A stretch of DNA of 64,000 nucleotides, from the NCBI GenBank assembly GCA_028874915.1, contig JAPPHA010000051.1, positions 1 to 64,000 of the forward strand. Reading direction: 5' to 3'. Position 1 is the first letter of the stretch. Each line of letters starts with the position of its first letter. Below, one piece after another: positions 27,159 through 36,976 of the stretch. The notes under the pieces are model-generated. The model did not search any database. It was not told where the DNA came from and saw only the letters and a list, made by a program, of their open reading frames with translations. The DNA is from Paracoccaceae bacterium. GTDB lineage: Bacteria; Pseudomonadota; Alphaproteobacteria; Rhodobacterales; Rhodobacteraceae. Both the position numbers and the translations under genes were made by a program.

Positions 27159-28234
27159 TGCCAGTGTTTCCAAAGACCATTCTGCTCACTGGTTCACCGT
27201 TCACTAAGCGGTCAGGTTCAGTCACGCGACCCTCTCTGCCTGCCACTTTGGCTGATCGCGGGATCGTGCCCTTCCTTTGTGCACTCGGTGTCCTCGGCGT
27301 GATCGTCGGCTCGGCGGGGGCCCCGGTCCCGTTTTCGTCGCCGGCAACGGCGGCATCCACGGCGGCGGTTCAATCGCCGCTGGCGGCCCGTTCCCTTCTT
27401 CTTGACGGCGCCCTCGCTGGCCAACGCCTCGTCGTCGTTGGTGACCGAGGTCACATTCTCACTTCCGACGATGACGGCAGAACCTGGCACCTGGCCCAGG
27501 TCCCGACTCGCGTGACATTGACCGCTGTCCATATGCATGACCACAACCGAGGCTGGGCCGTTGGTCATGACGCCACCATACTCGGGTCGTCGGACGGCGG
27601 CGCGACCTGGCAACTCCTGTATCAGGCGCCCGAAGAAGAACTGCCGTTGCTCGACGTGTGGTTTCGCGACCACCTGACCGGGTTCGCGGTCGGCGCCTAC
27701 GGATACTACCTTGTAACCGAAGACGGCGGCACGAACTGGTCGCAACAGACGGTCGATGTCGACGCCGACTTCCACCTGAATCGGATCACGGCAGCACCCG
27801 ACGGCGACCGCCTGTATATCGCTGCCGAGGCCGGAGAGTTTTACCGCTCCGAGGGCGGTTCTCTTTGGGACGTGCTGTCAACCCCCTATGGAGGTTCGTG
27901 GTTTGGCGCACTCGCACTTGATCAGGACCGGCTGCTGGTCGCTGGCTTGCGTGGCCACTTGTACCGCTCCGAGGATGCGGGCGAAAGTTGGACGCAGGTT
28001 CCAACCGGCACAGGCGTGACTCTCACAGACATCGTCCGGTTGCCGTCCGGAGAGGTCATGGTTACCGGAATGGACGGTGTCTTTCTTCTCAGCCGTGACG
28101 GCGGAAGAAGCGTTTCGGCCCATCAACTCCCGGAACGGCACGGAATCGCTTCTGCCCTTGCCACGGCTGGCGGGGATGTCTTGCTGATCGGCACCTTCGG
28201 CGTCCGTCCGCTTGACCGGACGAATCCGGAATGA
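27158..28234 (+). CDS. YCF48-like beta-propeller protein (BNR/YVTN repeats)
   Basis: The 358-residue protein has a hydrophobic export segment near residues 37-55 followed by repeated propeller blades: TSDDDGRTWHL, SSDGGATWQL, TEDGGTNWSQ, SEDAGESWTQ and SRDGGRSVS. This S/T-x-D-G-G-x-x-W pattern belongs to Ycf48/Hcf136 and BNR-type propellers, which act as assembly or scaffold factors. In operons with DUF1302, DUF1329 and RND proteins it probably sits in the periplasm and holds the complex together (inference). The start is uncertain: the ATG at 27158 lies in a hairpin, and in-frame TTG or GTG codons near 27248 and 27266 are alternatives. Confidence 0.85.
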   Translation: MPVFPKTILLTGSPFTKRSGSVTRPSLPATLADRGIVPFLCALGVLGVIVGSAGAPVPFSSPATAASTAAVQSPLAARSLLLDGALAGQRLVVVGDRGHILTSDDDGRTWHLAQVPTRVTLTAVHMHDHNRGWAVGHDATILGSSDGGATWQLLYQAPEEELPLLDVWFRDHLTGFAVGAYGYYLVTEDGGTNWSQQTVDVDADFHLNRITAAPDGDRLYIAAEAGEFYRSEGGSLWDVLSTPYGGSWFGALALDQDRLLVAGLRGHLYRSEDAGESWTQVPTGTGVTLTDIVRLPSGEVMVTGMDGVFLLSRDGGRSVSAHQLPERHGIASALATAGGDVLLIGTFGVRPLDRTNPE

Positions 28235-28322
28235 CGCGGACAATGCTCCCCGCACTGGGCCGCAGATTCGACGGCGGCACCAAAGTCAATTTCGCATTCC
28301 CGGCGATCCCGGGCTCAAGTCG

Positions 28323-30656
28323 ATGACCCGCGGCCTCGAACGTTTTCTCTTTGCCCGGCGCCACCTGGTCGTCATTGCCTTCCTGCTCGTTACATTACTG
28401 TCAGGCTGGTCGGCGACCGGTCTCAAGGTCGATGCCGGCTTTACGAAGCTCGTCCCCGTCGAACACGAATACATGAAGACCTTCTTTGCGCACCGGGACG
28501 AATTCGGCGGCGCGGACCGGATTGTGATTGCGCTTGTTGCCCGCGACGGCACCATCTTCTCACCGGAATTCTTCGCGGCGCTCCAGGCGGTGACCGACGC
28601 TGTCTTTTTTGTTCCTGGCGTCGACCGCACGCAGGTTTACTCAATCGTCACGCCCAATGTCCGCTACGTCGAGGTCATCGAGGATGGGATTGCGGCCGGA
28701 AACGTGATGCCGCCCGACTTCGTTCCCGACGCGGCCGGATTTGCGCGGGTCGAGCGAAACATCCAGTCGGCCGGCCTGGTCGGACGTCTTGTCGCCAACG
28801 ACTTCTCCGGTGCGATCGTCAGTGCCAAGCTTCAGGAATTCCACCCGGAAACCGGCGAAAGGCTCGACTACCTGGGCGTTGCCGACAAACTCGAACAGAT
28901 CCGCGAGGATTTCGATACCGACGTCGACATCCACATCATCGGTTTTGCCAAACTGGTCGGTGATATCGCTGACGGCGCCGAAGCGGTCATGACATTTTTC
29001 GGAATCGCACTCCTGATCACGGCCCTTTTCCTGTACGGATATACCGGTTCGTGGGCCTTTACGCTTCCTCCCCTCGCCTGCTCCCTGACGGCGGTCATCT
29101 GGCAGCTTGGGGCTCTTCCTGCCCTGGGATTCGGAATCGACCCCATGTCGATGCTGGTGCCGTTTCTTGTCCTGGCCATCGGCGTCAGCCACGGCGTTCA
29201 GATGGTCAACGCCGTACAGGCCGAAGCGATCGAAGGCCAAGGCCCTGTCGACGCCGCCCGGGCGGGATTCCGGGGTCTCCTTCTGCCCGGTGCGATTGCG
29301 CTGGCATCCGACACCGCAGGTTTCATTACGATCTGGTTCATCGAGGTGCCAGTCATCCGGGAAATCGCAATCACGGCAAGCCTGGGCGTGGCCGCAATCA
29401 TCCTCACCAATCTGGGTCTCCTGCCTGTTCTGCTGTCCTACATGAAGCCTGGCTCGCACCGGCTGGAACGGATGCGTGTGAGGAATGCCCGCCTTGCTCT
29501 CATCTGGAACAGGATTGCGCGGGTCGCACGGCGTCGCCCTGCCGCCACAATCATCGCGGCAACACTCATCGTCCTGATTGGTGCCGAACGCTACGCCCGA
29601 GATATCCGAATTGGTGATTCCAGTGTCGGCGTGCCGGAACTGCATGCCGATTCCACGTACAACCGTGACAGTCGGACGATTACCCGGAAGTTCTCCATCG
29701 GCGTCGATGTTCTCACCGTGATTGCCGAAACCGAAGCGGATGGCTGCATCGATTTCGACATCATGTCTGCCCTCGACGAATTCGAATGGCGGATGCGAAC
29801 CGTTCCCGGCGTCATCTCAGTCAGCGGCCTGGCCGGTGTTGCCCGAAGCCTTCATGCCGGGTGGAACGAAGGCAGTCTGAAGTGGAGGACGCTGCCACGC
29901 AACACGTACTCGCTGGTACAGGTCGTCTCCCCGGTACCCACAAGCAGCGGTCTCCTCAACACAGATTGCAGTGCAATGCCCGTATCGGTGTATGCCGCTG
30001 ACCATCGGGCAGAAACTATTGCGGAAATCGTGCAGGCGGTGAAGGACTTTCAGTTACCGGAGGCTGCCCGTGGACGCATCGACTTTCGGTTGGCCGCCGG
30101 CAATCTTGGTGTCATGGCCGCAACCAATGAAGAAGTGGCTGCTTCCCAGTTCCTGATTCTCGGCTATCTCTACGCCGCCATCGTCGTCCTGTGTCTGGTT
30201 TCCTTCCGTTCGATCGCCGCCACGATCTGCATCGTCGCTCCGTTGGCCACGGTCTCATTGCTTACCTATGCCTTGATGGCCATCCTCGGGATCGGGCTAA
30301 AGACCTCGACGCTACCGGTCGTCGCACTCGGGACCGGAATCGGAGTTGATTACGGGATCTACATGTTCGGCCGTTTGCGAGGACACATGGAACGCGGAAT
30401 GGAATTTTCCGAGGCCTACGCCGAAACGCTGAAGACCACCGGAACCGGGGTCGTGGTGACCGCACTGACATTGGCCGCCGGTGTCGCCACTTGGGTCGTG
30501 TCGCCGCTCAAGTTTCAGGCTGACATGGGGACTGTTCTGACATTCATGTTTTTTGTCAACATGATCGGAGCCGTCCTGCTGATGCCGGCGCTCGGGGTCT
30601 GGCTGATCGGACGCGCTGATCGGTTTGCCCGGGAAGACCCCTCTCCGGCGGCGTAG
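28323..30656 (+). CDS. RND/MMPL family transporter
   Basis: The 777-residue protein has the RND plan of two halves, each with one helix, a large periplasmic loop and five helices. Visible are the first helix (about 14-33), a loop to about 220, helices with FLVLAIGVSHGVQMVNAVQAEA near 300 and the second-half equivalent VALGTGIGVDYGIYMFGRLRGH near 680. The motifs place it with MMPL/HpnN-like proteins that move lipids or hydrophobic molecules rather than drug pumps with AcrB triplets. I chose the ATG at 28323; a TTG at 28212 would overlap the YCF48 gene and add an unconserved leader. Confidence 0.92.
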   Translation: MTRGLERFLFARRHLVVIAFLLVTLLSGWSATGLKVDAGFTKLVPVEHEYMKTFFAHRDEFGGADRIVIALVARDGTIFSPEFFAALQAVTDAVFFVPGVDRTQVYSIVTPNVRYVEVIEDGIAAGNVMPPDFVPDAAGFARVERNIQSAGLVGRLVANDFSGAIVSAKLQEFHPETGERLDYLGVADKLEQIREDFDTDVDIHIIGFAKLVGDIADGAEAVMTFFGIALLITALFLYGYTGSWAFTLPPLACSLTAVIWQLGALPALGFGIDPMSMLVPFLVLAIGVSHGVQMVNAVQAEAIEGQGPVDAARAGFRGLLLPGAIALASDTAGFITIWFIEVPVIREIAITASLGVAAIILTNLGLLPVLLSYMKPGSHRLERMRVRNARLALIWNRIARVARRRPAATIIAATLIVLIGAERYARDIRIGDSSVGVPELHADSTYNRDSRTITRKFSIGVDVLTVIAETEADGCIDFDIMSALDEFEWRMRTVPGVISVSGLAGVARSLHAGWNEGSLKWRTLPRNTYSLVQVVSPVPTSSGLLNTDCSAMPVSVYAADHRAETIAEIVQAVKDFQLPEAARGRIDFRLAAGNLGVMAATNEEVAASQFLILGYLYAAIVVLCLVSFRSIAATICIVAPLATVSLLTYALMAILGIGLKTSTLPVVALGTGIGVDYGIYMFGRLRGHMERGMEFSEAYAETLKTTGTGVVVTALTLAAGVATWVVSPLKFQADMGTVLTFMFFVNMIGAVLLMPALGVWLIGRADRFAREDPSPAA

Positions 30657-30910
30657 TCAAAACGCGGGGCGAATCCAGCCGGTCAGGGAAAAACCTATCG
30701 GTACCGCACCTTCGGGTCGCATGCGACCTGCGAGACCGTCTCCAATCGTCAGATTGCTCCCTGTGATCCTCTCCATTTTGGTTTCGCAATTCTGCCGATT
30801 GTCGGCAAACGGGAATGTCGGCACCATTCTGACAAACCCTCAGCCTCAACCCAATCGTCGCCCCGCAAACTCCATGGACAGGCCCCCGAATTCTTCATAG
30901 GTGCCACGCC

Positions 30911-32149
30911 ATGGAGACCATGACGACAGGCCGTTTTCTCGATCGAGACACCCCGCCCCATCTATCGACACTGGTACTTGTCGCCGCCGTTTCATCGGTC
31001 TCGATGAACATCTTTCTCGCGTCTTTGCCGGCAATGGCGGCATATTTCGACACCACACCGGCCATCATGCAATACTCGATTTCCGGCTACGTGTTTCTTT
31101 CCGGCGTCATGCAACTGGCAATCGGTCCGCTATCGGATCGTTACGGCCGGCGAATGGTCCTTCTGATTTCCATTGCCGTTTTCATCCTCGCCTCGCTGGG
31201 CGCCATTTTCGCCCCGAACATCGAGAGCTTCATGCTTTGCCGTGTCCTCCAGACGTCCATGGTTTCCGGGCATATCCTGTCCCGGGCTATCGCACGTGAC
31301 ATAGTCGGGGCGACACGATCCGCCAGCCTGATTGGGTACATTACGATGGGGATGGCCCTCGTTCCGATGGTCACGCCGCCGATCGGTGGTTTCCTCGAGG
31401 CGTTCTTTGGCTGGAAGGCGAGTTTCCTTGTCCAGGCCGGGGTGGCTTTCGGGGCGTTGCTCCTGGTCTACCTGGATCTGGGAGAGACCGCGACCCGGGT
31501 ATCGGGTGGATTCTCGGCACAGATCCGCCTGTTTCCGGAATTGCTCCGGTCGCGGCGGGTTTGGGGGTATTCAATCACGGGCGCCTTCACGGCCGGCGTC
31601 TTTTTCGCCTACCTTGCCGGCGCTCCTTTTGTCGCCGTCGATGTCTACGGCATGAGCCCAAGCCAGCTCGGTCTCTATTTCAGTTTTGCTCCACTTGGCT
31701 ATTTCATCGGCAACGGCCTGTCGGGACGGTATGCGGTACGCGTCGGCATGCGGCCGATGGTCATTGCCGGAACCGTTGTCACGGCACTCGGAATGGGAAT
31801 GTCCGTGGTGCTCCAGTTGGCCGGGGCGACGCATTCGCTTTCGTTCTTCGGTTTCACCATTTTCATCGGGATCGGCAGTGGGCTCGCTCTCCCGAGTGCC
31901 AATGCGGGAATCCTCTCGGTACGCCCCGAACTCGCGGGCGCAGCAGCCGGCCTCGGGGGTTCCTTGATCACGCTCGGTGCCGGCGCCATGTCGCTGGCCG
32001 CCGGAAACCTCCTGGCTGTCGACACCAGCGTCATGACCCTTCTTGCCTTCATCATGGGATGTGCCCTCGCCGCCATCATCGGCGCCTGCGTAACGGCCTG
32101 GCTGGATTCCCGGACCCGGAATCCATGGGACTTGAGGCCGGATTCATGA
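30911..32149 (+). CDS. MFS transporter, Bcr/CflA (DHA1) drug-resistance family
   Basis: The 412-residue protein has twelve predicted helices. Motif A between helices 2 and 3 reads GPLSDRYGRRMVL. After it comes a Bcr/CflA-like segment with RVLQTSMVSGHILSRAIARDI and then PMVTPPIGGFLEAFFGWKASF, the antiporter motif C region. It would export a drug or metabolite using the proton gradient. It stands alone, 254 bases after the RND operon and co-directional with it. The gap between them holds nothing recognisable. Confidence 0.92.
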   Translation: METMTTGRFLDRDTPPHLSTLVLVAAVSSVSMNIFLASLPAMAAYFDTTPAIMQYSISGYVFLSGVMQLAIGPLSDRYGRRMVLLISIAVFILASLGAIFAPNIESFMLCRVLQTSMVSGHILSRAIARDIVGATRSASLIGYITMGMALVPMVTPPIGGFLEAFFGWKASFLVQAGVAFGALLLVYLDLGETATRVSGGFSAQIRLFPELLRSRRVWGYSITGAFTAGVFFAYLAGAPFVAVDVYGMSPSQLGLYFSFAPLGYFIGNGLSGRYAVRVGMRPMVIAGTVVTALGMGMSVVLQLAGATHSLSFFGFTIFIGIGSGLALPSANAGILSVRPELAGAAAGLGGSLITLGAGAMSLAAGNLLAVDTSVMTLLAFIMGCALAAIIGACVTAWLDSRTRNPWDLRPDS

Positions 32150-32354
32150 CGGTCCTCGCTCAATCCGACGGGACGACCGGGTTGTTCGATCGGCCAAGCC
32201 CGGATCTCCTTTCCGCCCAATTCAACTCGCGACCGCGGGGAACCCTTGCGCGGCGCCAGGTGTTCCACCATCCTGTCGATGGCTGCCGGTCGGACGAGCA
32301 TCCGGGATCGACGCGCCAACTTGGGGAAGAAACAGCAGTAAGGCATGAGATACG

Positions 32355-32801
32355 ATGAACATTTCCGGGCAACAGTCTCTGTCGGCCAGCCCCGGTGAAG
32401 TCTGGAACTCACTGTTCGACCCGGAGGTCCTGAAGGCATGCATTCCGGGGTGCGAGGAAATTACGGGATCTCCAAAGGACGGTTCCGTCGATGCTGTCGT
32501 CGTCGCGAAGGTCGGCCCGGTCAAGGCCCGGATTCGCGGAACCATTGTCCTCAGCGACGCCAACGAACCCGAGTCCCTGACGCTGAGCGCCGCAGGCAAG
32601 GGTGGAGCCGCCGGTTTTGCCAAGGGATCGGCCCGGATCCGGCTCGCTTCGACGGATTCCGGAACCGAACTGTCGTATGATGCCGAATTCCACGTCGGCG
32701 GAAAGCTGGCCCAGATCGGATCCCGGCTGGTCGGAGGATATGCCCGGAAGTTCACAGCCGAATGCTTCAGCAGGCTGCAGGCTCAGTTCGACTCGAATTG
32801 A
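32355..32801 (+). CDS. CoxG family protein (SRPBCC fold, carbon monoxide dehydrogenase subunit G-like)
   Basis: The 148-residue START/SRPBCC-like protein has the CoxG consensus: SPGEVWNSLFDPEVLKACIPGCEEI near residues 12-36, then VKARIRGTIVLSD and GKGGAAGFAKGSARIRL. CoxG anchors CO dehydrogenase to the membrane in carboxydotrophs, but many homologues occur without cox genes, as here. A general membrane or ligand-binding role is as likely. It is convergent with a GMC oxidoreductase. Confidence 0.9.
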   Translation: MNISGQQSLSASPGEVWNSLFDPEVLKACIPGCEEITGSPKDGSVDAVVVAKVGPVKARIRGTIVLSDANEPESLTLSAAGKGGAAGFAKGSARIRLASTDSGTELSYDAEFHVGGKLAQIGSRLVGGYARKFTAECFSRLQAQFDSN

Positions 32802-32930
32802 CGGTGATACTCCGGCTGCGCTTGGCCTACGGCGATTTCGGAAACGTGCGTCGCCGACGCGAAGCCCGGACACAATGAGCGTTCCGCCGTTATTGGAACC
32901 GTCGGCAAGCCGCGGCTGACACCCGTGGTC

Positions 32931-34601
32931 CTATCGTTGCCGGGTCTGCCAGTCCGGGTGAATCCAGACCGTTGCATTGGACGGGGACAGTGGTTCCCTG
33001 CCGAGAATGTGATCCGCGGATTTTTCTCCAATCATGATCGTCGGTGCGTTGGTGTTCCCGGTCGTGATTCTCGGAAAGATCGAACTGTCGGCAACACGAA
33101 GCGCCTCGACGCCGATGACCCGGCATTCCGGGTCGACAACGGCCAGTGGATCCCCGGGGTCTCCCATGCGGCATGTGCCGACCGGGTGATACGAACTTTC
33201 GGCATGATCGCGAACGAAGGCATCAATTTCGGAATCCGTCCTGACATGTGGTCCCGGCTGGATTTCATCGCCGGCAAAGGGTCTGAATGCCGGCTGCGCG
33301 AAAATCTCCCGTGCCAGTCGAACGCAGAGACGGAAGTCTTCCCAGTCTTCGGGACAGCTCATGTAGTTGAATTGAATCCGGGGCGGGTCCTCAGGATGGG
33401 CCGATCTCAGGGTCACCTGCCCCCGGGACTTCGACCGCAAGGGTCCGGCATGGATCTGAAATCCGTCTCCGGCTGCGGATACGGTCCCGTCATAACGCGC
33501 CGCGATGGGCAAGAAATGGAACTGGATGTCGGGGTATTCGACTCCGGCACGTGACCGGATGAACGCCCCTGACTCGAACTGGTTCGAGGCGCCCGGACCC
33601 CGCCGGGTCAGCAGCCATCGGGCACCGACAAAGGCCTTCCCTATGGGATTCCAATACCGGTTGAGGCTGACAGGCTGGAGGCAAGCCTGCTGGATTGTCA
33701 CTTCCAGATGATCCTGCAGATTGCGGCCGACCCCGGGGCGGTCCGCAACCGCCTCGATTCCGAGCGCCTCAAGTTCAGCTGCCGGGCCAATCCCGGACAA
33801 CATAAGCAGCTTGGGCGAATTGATGCTGGACGCTGCCAGGATCACGTCTTTCCGGGCCGCTATATTGAGAACTCCCGTGCGTTTCGCAATTTCGACGCCC
33901 GTCGCACGGCCGTCCCGAATGAGAATTCGCCTCGCAAAGCCCCGGACAAGACGGACATGCTTCTTCCGAAGCGCCGGCCGGAGATAGGCTCTGGCGGCGG
34001 ACCACCGGTTGCCCTGCCAGATCGTCTGGTCCTGCGGCCCGAATCCCTCCTGCCTTTCACCGTTGTGATCCGAGGTCACCGAGTAGCCGGCTTCGGATCC
34101 GGCCTCGACGAATGCGTGAAACAAGGGATTCCGGCGTGTCCCACGCGTAACATGGAGCGGACCGCCACGGCCTCGCCAGTCCGGGTCACCACCATGCCCG
34201 CATGAATGCCAGTCTTCCTGACGATTGAAGTAAGGGCTGACATCGGCATAGGACCAACCTGTGGCTCCGTCCTGGGACCAGCCGTCAAAGTCCCGGCCAT
34301 GCCCCCGGACATAGACCATGCCGTTGATCGACGAGGAACCGCCGACCACCTTTCCGCGCGGCGTAGCCAACCGACGCCCCCCGAGGTATGGCTCCGGCTC
34401 GCTCTGGAACCCCCAGTCATAACGATTCATGTTCATCGGGTATGAGAGGGCGCCTGGCATGCGGGTGAAGGGACTGCCGTCGCTGCCCCCGAACTCGATG
34501 ATGATTACCGAGTTCTCGCCGTCTTCCGAAAGGCGCGAGGCCAGCACGCAACCAGCCGACCCGGCTCCAATGATGACGTAGTCCGCGTTCATCGCCTCCA
34601 T
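32931..34601 (-). CDS. GMC family oxidoreductase (choline dehydrogenase-like)
   Basis: The 556-residue flavoprotein starts with [21 protein letters not shown], the FAD-binding motif, and has the GMC signature [14 protein letters not shown] near residue 88. The C-terminal active-site region contains [12 protein letters not shown] with the catalytic His and [29 protein letters not shown]. Members oxidise choline, polyethylene glycol or other alcohols. No betaine aldehyde dehydrogenase or betI is near, so choline is not assured. A second ATG at 34592 gives a product three residues shorter. Confidence 0.92.
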   Translation of the reverse strand: MEAMNADYVIIGAGSAGCVLASRLSEDGENSVIIIEFGGSDGSPFTRMPGALSYPMNMNRYDWGFQSEPEPYLGGRRLATPRGKVVGGSSSINGMVYVRGHGRDFDGWSQDGATGWSYADVSPYFNRQEDWHSCGHGGDPDWRGRGGPLHVTRGTRRNPLFHAFVEAGSEAGYSVTSDHNGERQEGFGPQDQTIWQGNRWSAARAYLRPALRKKHVRLVRGFARRILIRDGRATGVEIAKRTGVLNIAARKDVILAASSINSPKLLMLSGIGPAAELEALGIEAVADRPGVGRNLQDHLEVTIQQACLQPVSLNRYWNPIGKAFVGARWLLTRRGPGASNQFESGAFIRSRAGVEYPDIQFHFLPIAARYDGTVSAAGDGFQIHAGPLRSKSRGQVTLRSAHPEDPPRIQFNYMSCPEDWEDFRLCVRLAREIFAQPAFRPFAGDEIQPGPHVRTDSEIDAFVRDHAESSYHPVGTCRMGDPGDPLAVVDPECRVIGVEALRVADSSIFPRITTGNTNAPTIMIGEKSADHILGREPLSPSNATVWIHPDWQTRQR

Positions 34602-34684
34602 TCCCGCATTCAGACACGAACCATCGAAGACCTGGAATGAGCCCGTTCCGGATCGCCGTTATCCTGATCGGCACTCAGGGCAGG

Positions 34685-35371
34685 TCAGCTGCTCCCCCCG
34701 TGCGACCCGGACCAGGACAACGGCTGATCGAGAAAAGCCTCGACGTCGGCAAGGATCCGGGGTTCGACATGGTTGTCGCGCCGGCATTGGGCCAGAACTT
34801 CGCGCCAGGTGGCAAGGGCATGGAGCCGGACTCCATTTGCGCTAAGGGCCGCCAGCGCATCCGGAAAGATATCGTAGAAGAAGATCACGAAGGCGTCCTC
34901 GACGGTGCCCCCGGCGGTCCGGATCGCATCGCAAAACCGCAGTTTGCTGCCGCCGTCCGTGGCGAGGTCTTCGACCAGAAGCACCCGCTGTCCCTCATGC
35001 AGATCCCCTTCAATCTGTGCGTTCCGGCCGAAACCCTTCGGCTTCTTGCGGACATACAGCATTGGCAGATGCAAACGGTCGGCAATCCAGGCAGCAAAGG
35101 GGATTCCTGCTGTCTCACCTCCGGCCACCGCCTCGATCTTTCCCAATTCGGCGTCCTGACGAAGAACCGAGATCGCGAAATCCGTCACGATCGACCGAAT
35201 GCCCGGATAGGAAATGATCTTCCTGCAATCGATGTAGACCGGGCTGACGAGCCCGGACGTCAGCCGGTAAGGTTGGTCCGGCCGAAAACGGATCGCGTCG
35301 ATGTCCAGCAACATCCGCGCAGTGGTCTCGGCGACATGCCGGCGATCGGGGTAACGGTCGGAGATGGTCAC
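34685..35371 (-). CDS. pyrE: Orotate phosphoribosyltransferase
   Basis: Converts orotate and PRPP to orotidine 5'-phosphate in pyrimidine synthesis. The 228-residue protein has the PRPP-binding segment LLVEDLATDGGSKLRFCDAIRTAGG (near residues 131-155), the type I PRTase loop with the two acidic residues. Further features are LTSGLVSPVYIDCRKIISYPG and YVRKKPKGFGRNAQIEG, whose Lys and Arg residues belong to the flexible catalytic loop. Length fits the alphaproteobacterial form. It stands 154 bases after pntB on the same strand. Confidence 0.95.
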   Translation of the reverse strand: MTISDRYPDRRHVAETTARMLLDIDAIRFRPDQPYRLTSGLVSPVYIDCRKIISYPGIRSIVTDFAISVLRQDAELGKIEAVAGGETAGIPFAAWIADRLHLPMLYVRKKPKGFGRNAQIEGDLHEGQRVLLVEDLATDGGSKLRFCDAIRTAGGTVEDAFVIFFYDIFPDALAALSANGVRLHALATWREVLAQCRRDNHVEPRILADVEAFLDQPLSWSGSHGGSS

Positions 35372-35525
35372 GACTGCCTCACTCCGTCAACAGATTTCGG
35401 ATTCCACCGGGTGGCGCCAAACCGACCTGCGAAACCGGTCCGCCCAGGCCGCTGGGTCATTGCCGGGGTCGATTCGGTGAACGCCCCGTCCTTTCCGTTG
35501 GCACAATTCGGGAATCCGGTCCGGT

Positions 35526-36962
35526 TCACATCACCAGACCGAGAATCTGGTCAACACTGGCCTTGGCATCACCGTAGAGCATGCGGGTGTTCTCCCGGTA
35601 GAACAGCGGATTTTCGATTCCGGAATACCCGGTTCCCTGCCCCCGCTTGCAGACGATGACGGAATCCGCCTTCCAAACTTCAAGAACCGGCATGCCGGCA
35701 ATCGGGCTCGACGGGTCTTCCTGGGCCGCAGGATTGACGATGTCGTTCGAGCCGATGACGATTGTGACATCAGTCTTTGGGAAATCCTCATTGATGTCGT
35801 CCATCTCCTGGACGATGTCGTAGGGAACCTTCACTTCCGCCAGCAGGACATTCATGTGTCCGGGAAGGCGGCCGGCAACCGGATGAATGGCAAACCGGAC
35901 CCGCTTCCCCTTGGCCCGCAGCCGGTGAGTCAATTCGGAAACGGACGATTGGGCCTGCGCTACAGCCATTCCGTAGCCCGGTACGATGATGACAGATTTA
36001 GCGTTTTCCAGCTGCGCCGCCACCGTCGGAACGTCAGTGGCAACCATCTCACCGTCGACGTCCAGCGTCTCGCCGCCACCGGTTCCGAAGCCACCCAGAA
36101 TCACTGAAATGAATGACCGGTTCATGGCCCGGCACATGATGTAACTGAGGATGGCCCCGGAAGCCCCGACGAGGGCACCGGTCACGATCAGCAGGTCGTT
36201 GCCGAGAAGAAATCCTGTCGCCGCCGCCGCCCAACCCGAATAGCTGTTGAGCATGGAGACGACGACCGGCATGTCGGCGCCCCCGATGGCAATCACCAGA
36301 TGCGCGCCGAGCACCAGGGCGATCAGCGTCATCACATAGAGCGTCCAACTCCCCGAACCCCCCAGATACATGACCATGAGGCCAATCGACAGGAGCACCA
36401 TCAGCGCGTTCAGGATGTTGCGGCCCGGCAGCGTCAGTGGTTTTCCGGAGATTTGACCGGCGAGTTTGCCATAAGCAACGACGGATCCGGTGAAGGTGAT
36501 GGCACCGATAAAGACGCCCAGGAAAACCTCCACCTCGTGTATGATGATCTCTGCCGCGCTCAGAAGGACTTCGCCGCCAGGCGCGCTCTCTGAAAGGGCC
36601 GTCCCGTGCGCAAGGGGGCCGAAGTGCGGGCCAGTGATGTCTGAATTGATACCGATCAGGACTGCTGCGAGACCAACGAAACTGTGCAACGCCGCGACCA
36701 GCTGCGGCATTTCGGTCATATGAACCCGCCGGGCAACAATGATCCCGGCGACGGCACCGGCGGCGAGAAGCGGAACGAGAATCCAGATGGCTGCACCACC
36801 GACCTCGGGTCCGAAGATCGTGGCAAATATGGCAATTGCCATGCCGACGATTCCGAACCAAATGGCCCGTTTGGCCTTTTCCTGGTTGCTCAGGCCACCG
36901 AGCGCCAGGATGAACAGGACGCTCGCGGCGATGTAGGAAGCCGTGACGAGACCGGAACTCAT
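35526..36962 (-). CDS. pntB: NAD(P) transhydrogenase beta subunit
   Basis: The 478-residue protein combines an N-terminal set of about nine helices (dII) with the C-terminal NADP(H)-binding dIII. The dIII has [15 protein letters not shown] near residue 320, then [23 protein letters not shown] and [29 protein letters not shown], all standard. With PntA it pumps protons while moving hydride from NADH to NADP+. The ATG at 36962 is preferred; a longer open frame upstream lies inside pntA and is spurious. The gap to pntA is 14 bases. Confidence 0.96.
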   Translation of the reverse strand: MSSGLVTASYIAASVLFILALGGLSNQEKAKRAIWFGIVGMAIAIFATIFGPEVGGAAIWILVPLLAAGAVAGIIVARRVHMTEMPQLVAALHSFVGLAAVLIGINSDITGPHFGPLAHGTALSESAPGGEVLLSAAEIIIHEVEVFLGVFIGAITFTGSVVAYGKLAGQISGKPLTLPGRNILNALMVLLSIGLMVMYLGGSGSWTLYVMTLIALVLGAHLVIAIGGADMPVVVSMLNSYSGWAAAATGFLLGNDLLIVTGALVGASGAILSYIMCRAMNRSFISVILGGFGTGGGETLDVDGEMVATDVPTVAAQLENAKSVIIVPGYGMAVAQAQSSVSELTHRLRAKGKRVRFAIHPVAGRLPGHMNVLLAEVKVPYDIVQEMDDINEDFPKTDVTIVIGSNDIVNPAAQEDPSSPIAGMPVLEVWKADSVIVCKRGQGTGYSGIENPLFYRENTRMLYGDAKASVDQILGLVM

Positions 36963-36976
36963 GGTGGAATTCCCGT

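Noticed and set aside
32355-32801. CoxG as evidence of a carbon monoxide dehydrogenase locus
   Set aside because: No coxMSL genes nearby; the flanking genes are an MFS pump and a GMC oxidoreductase.
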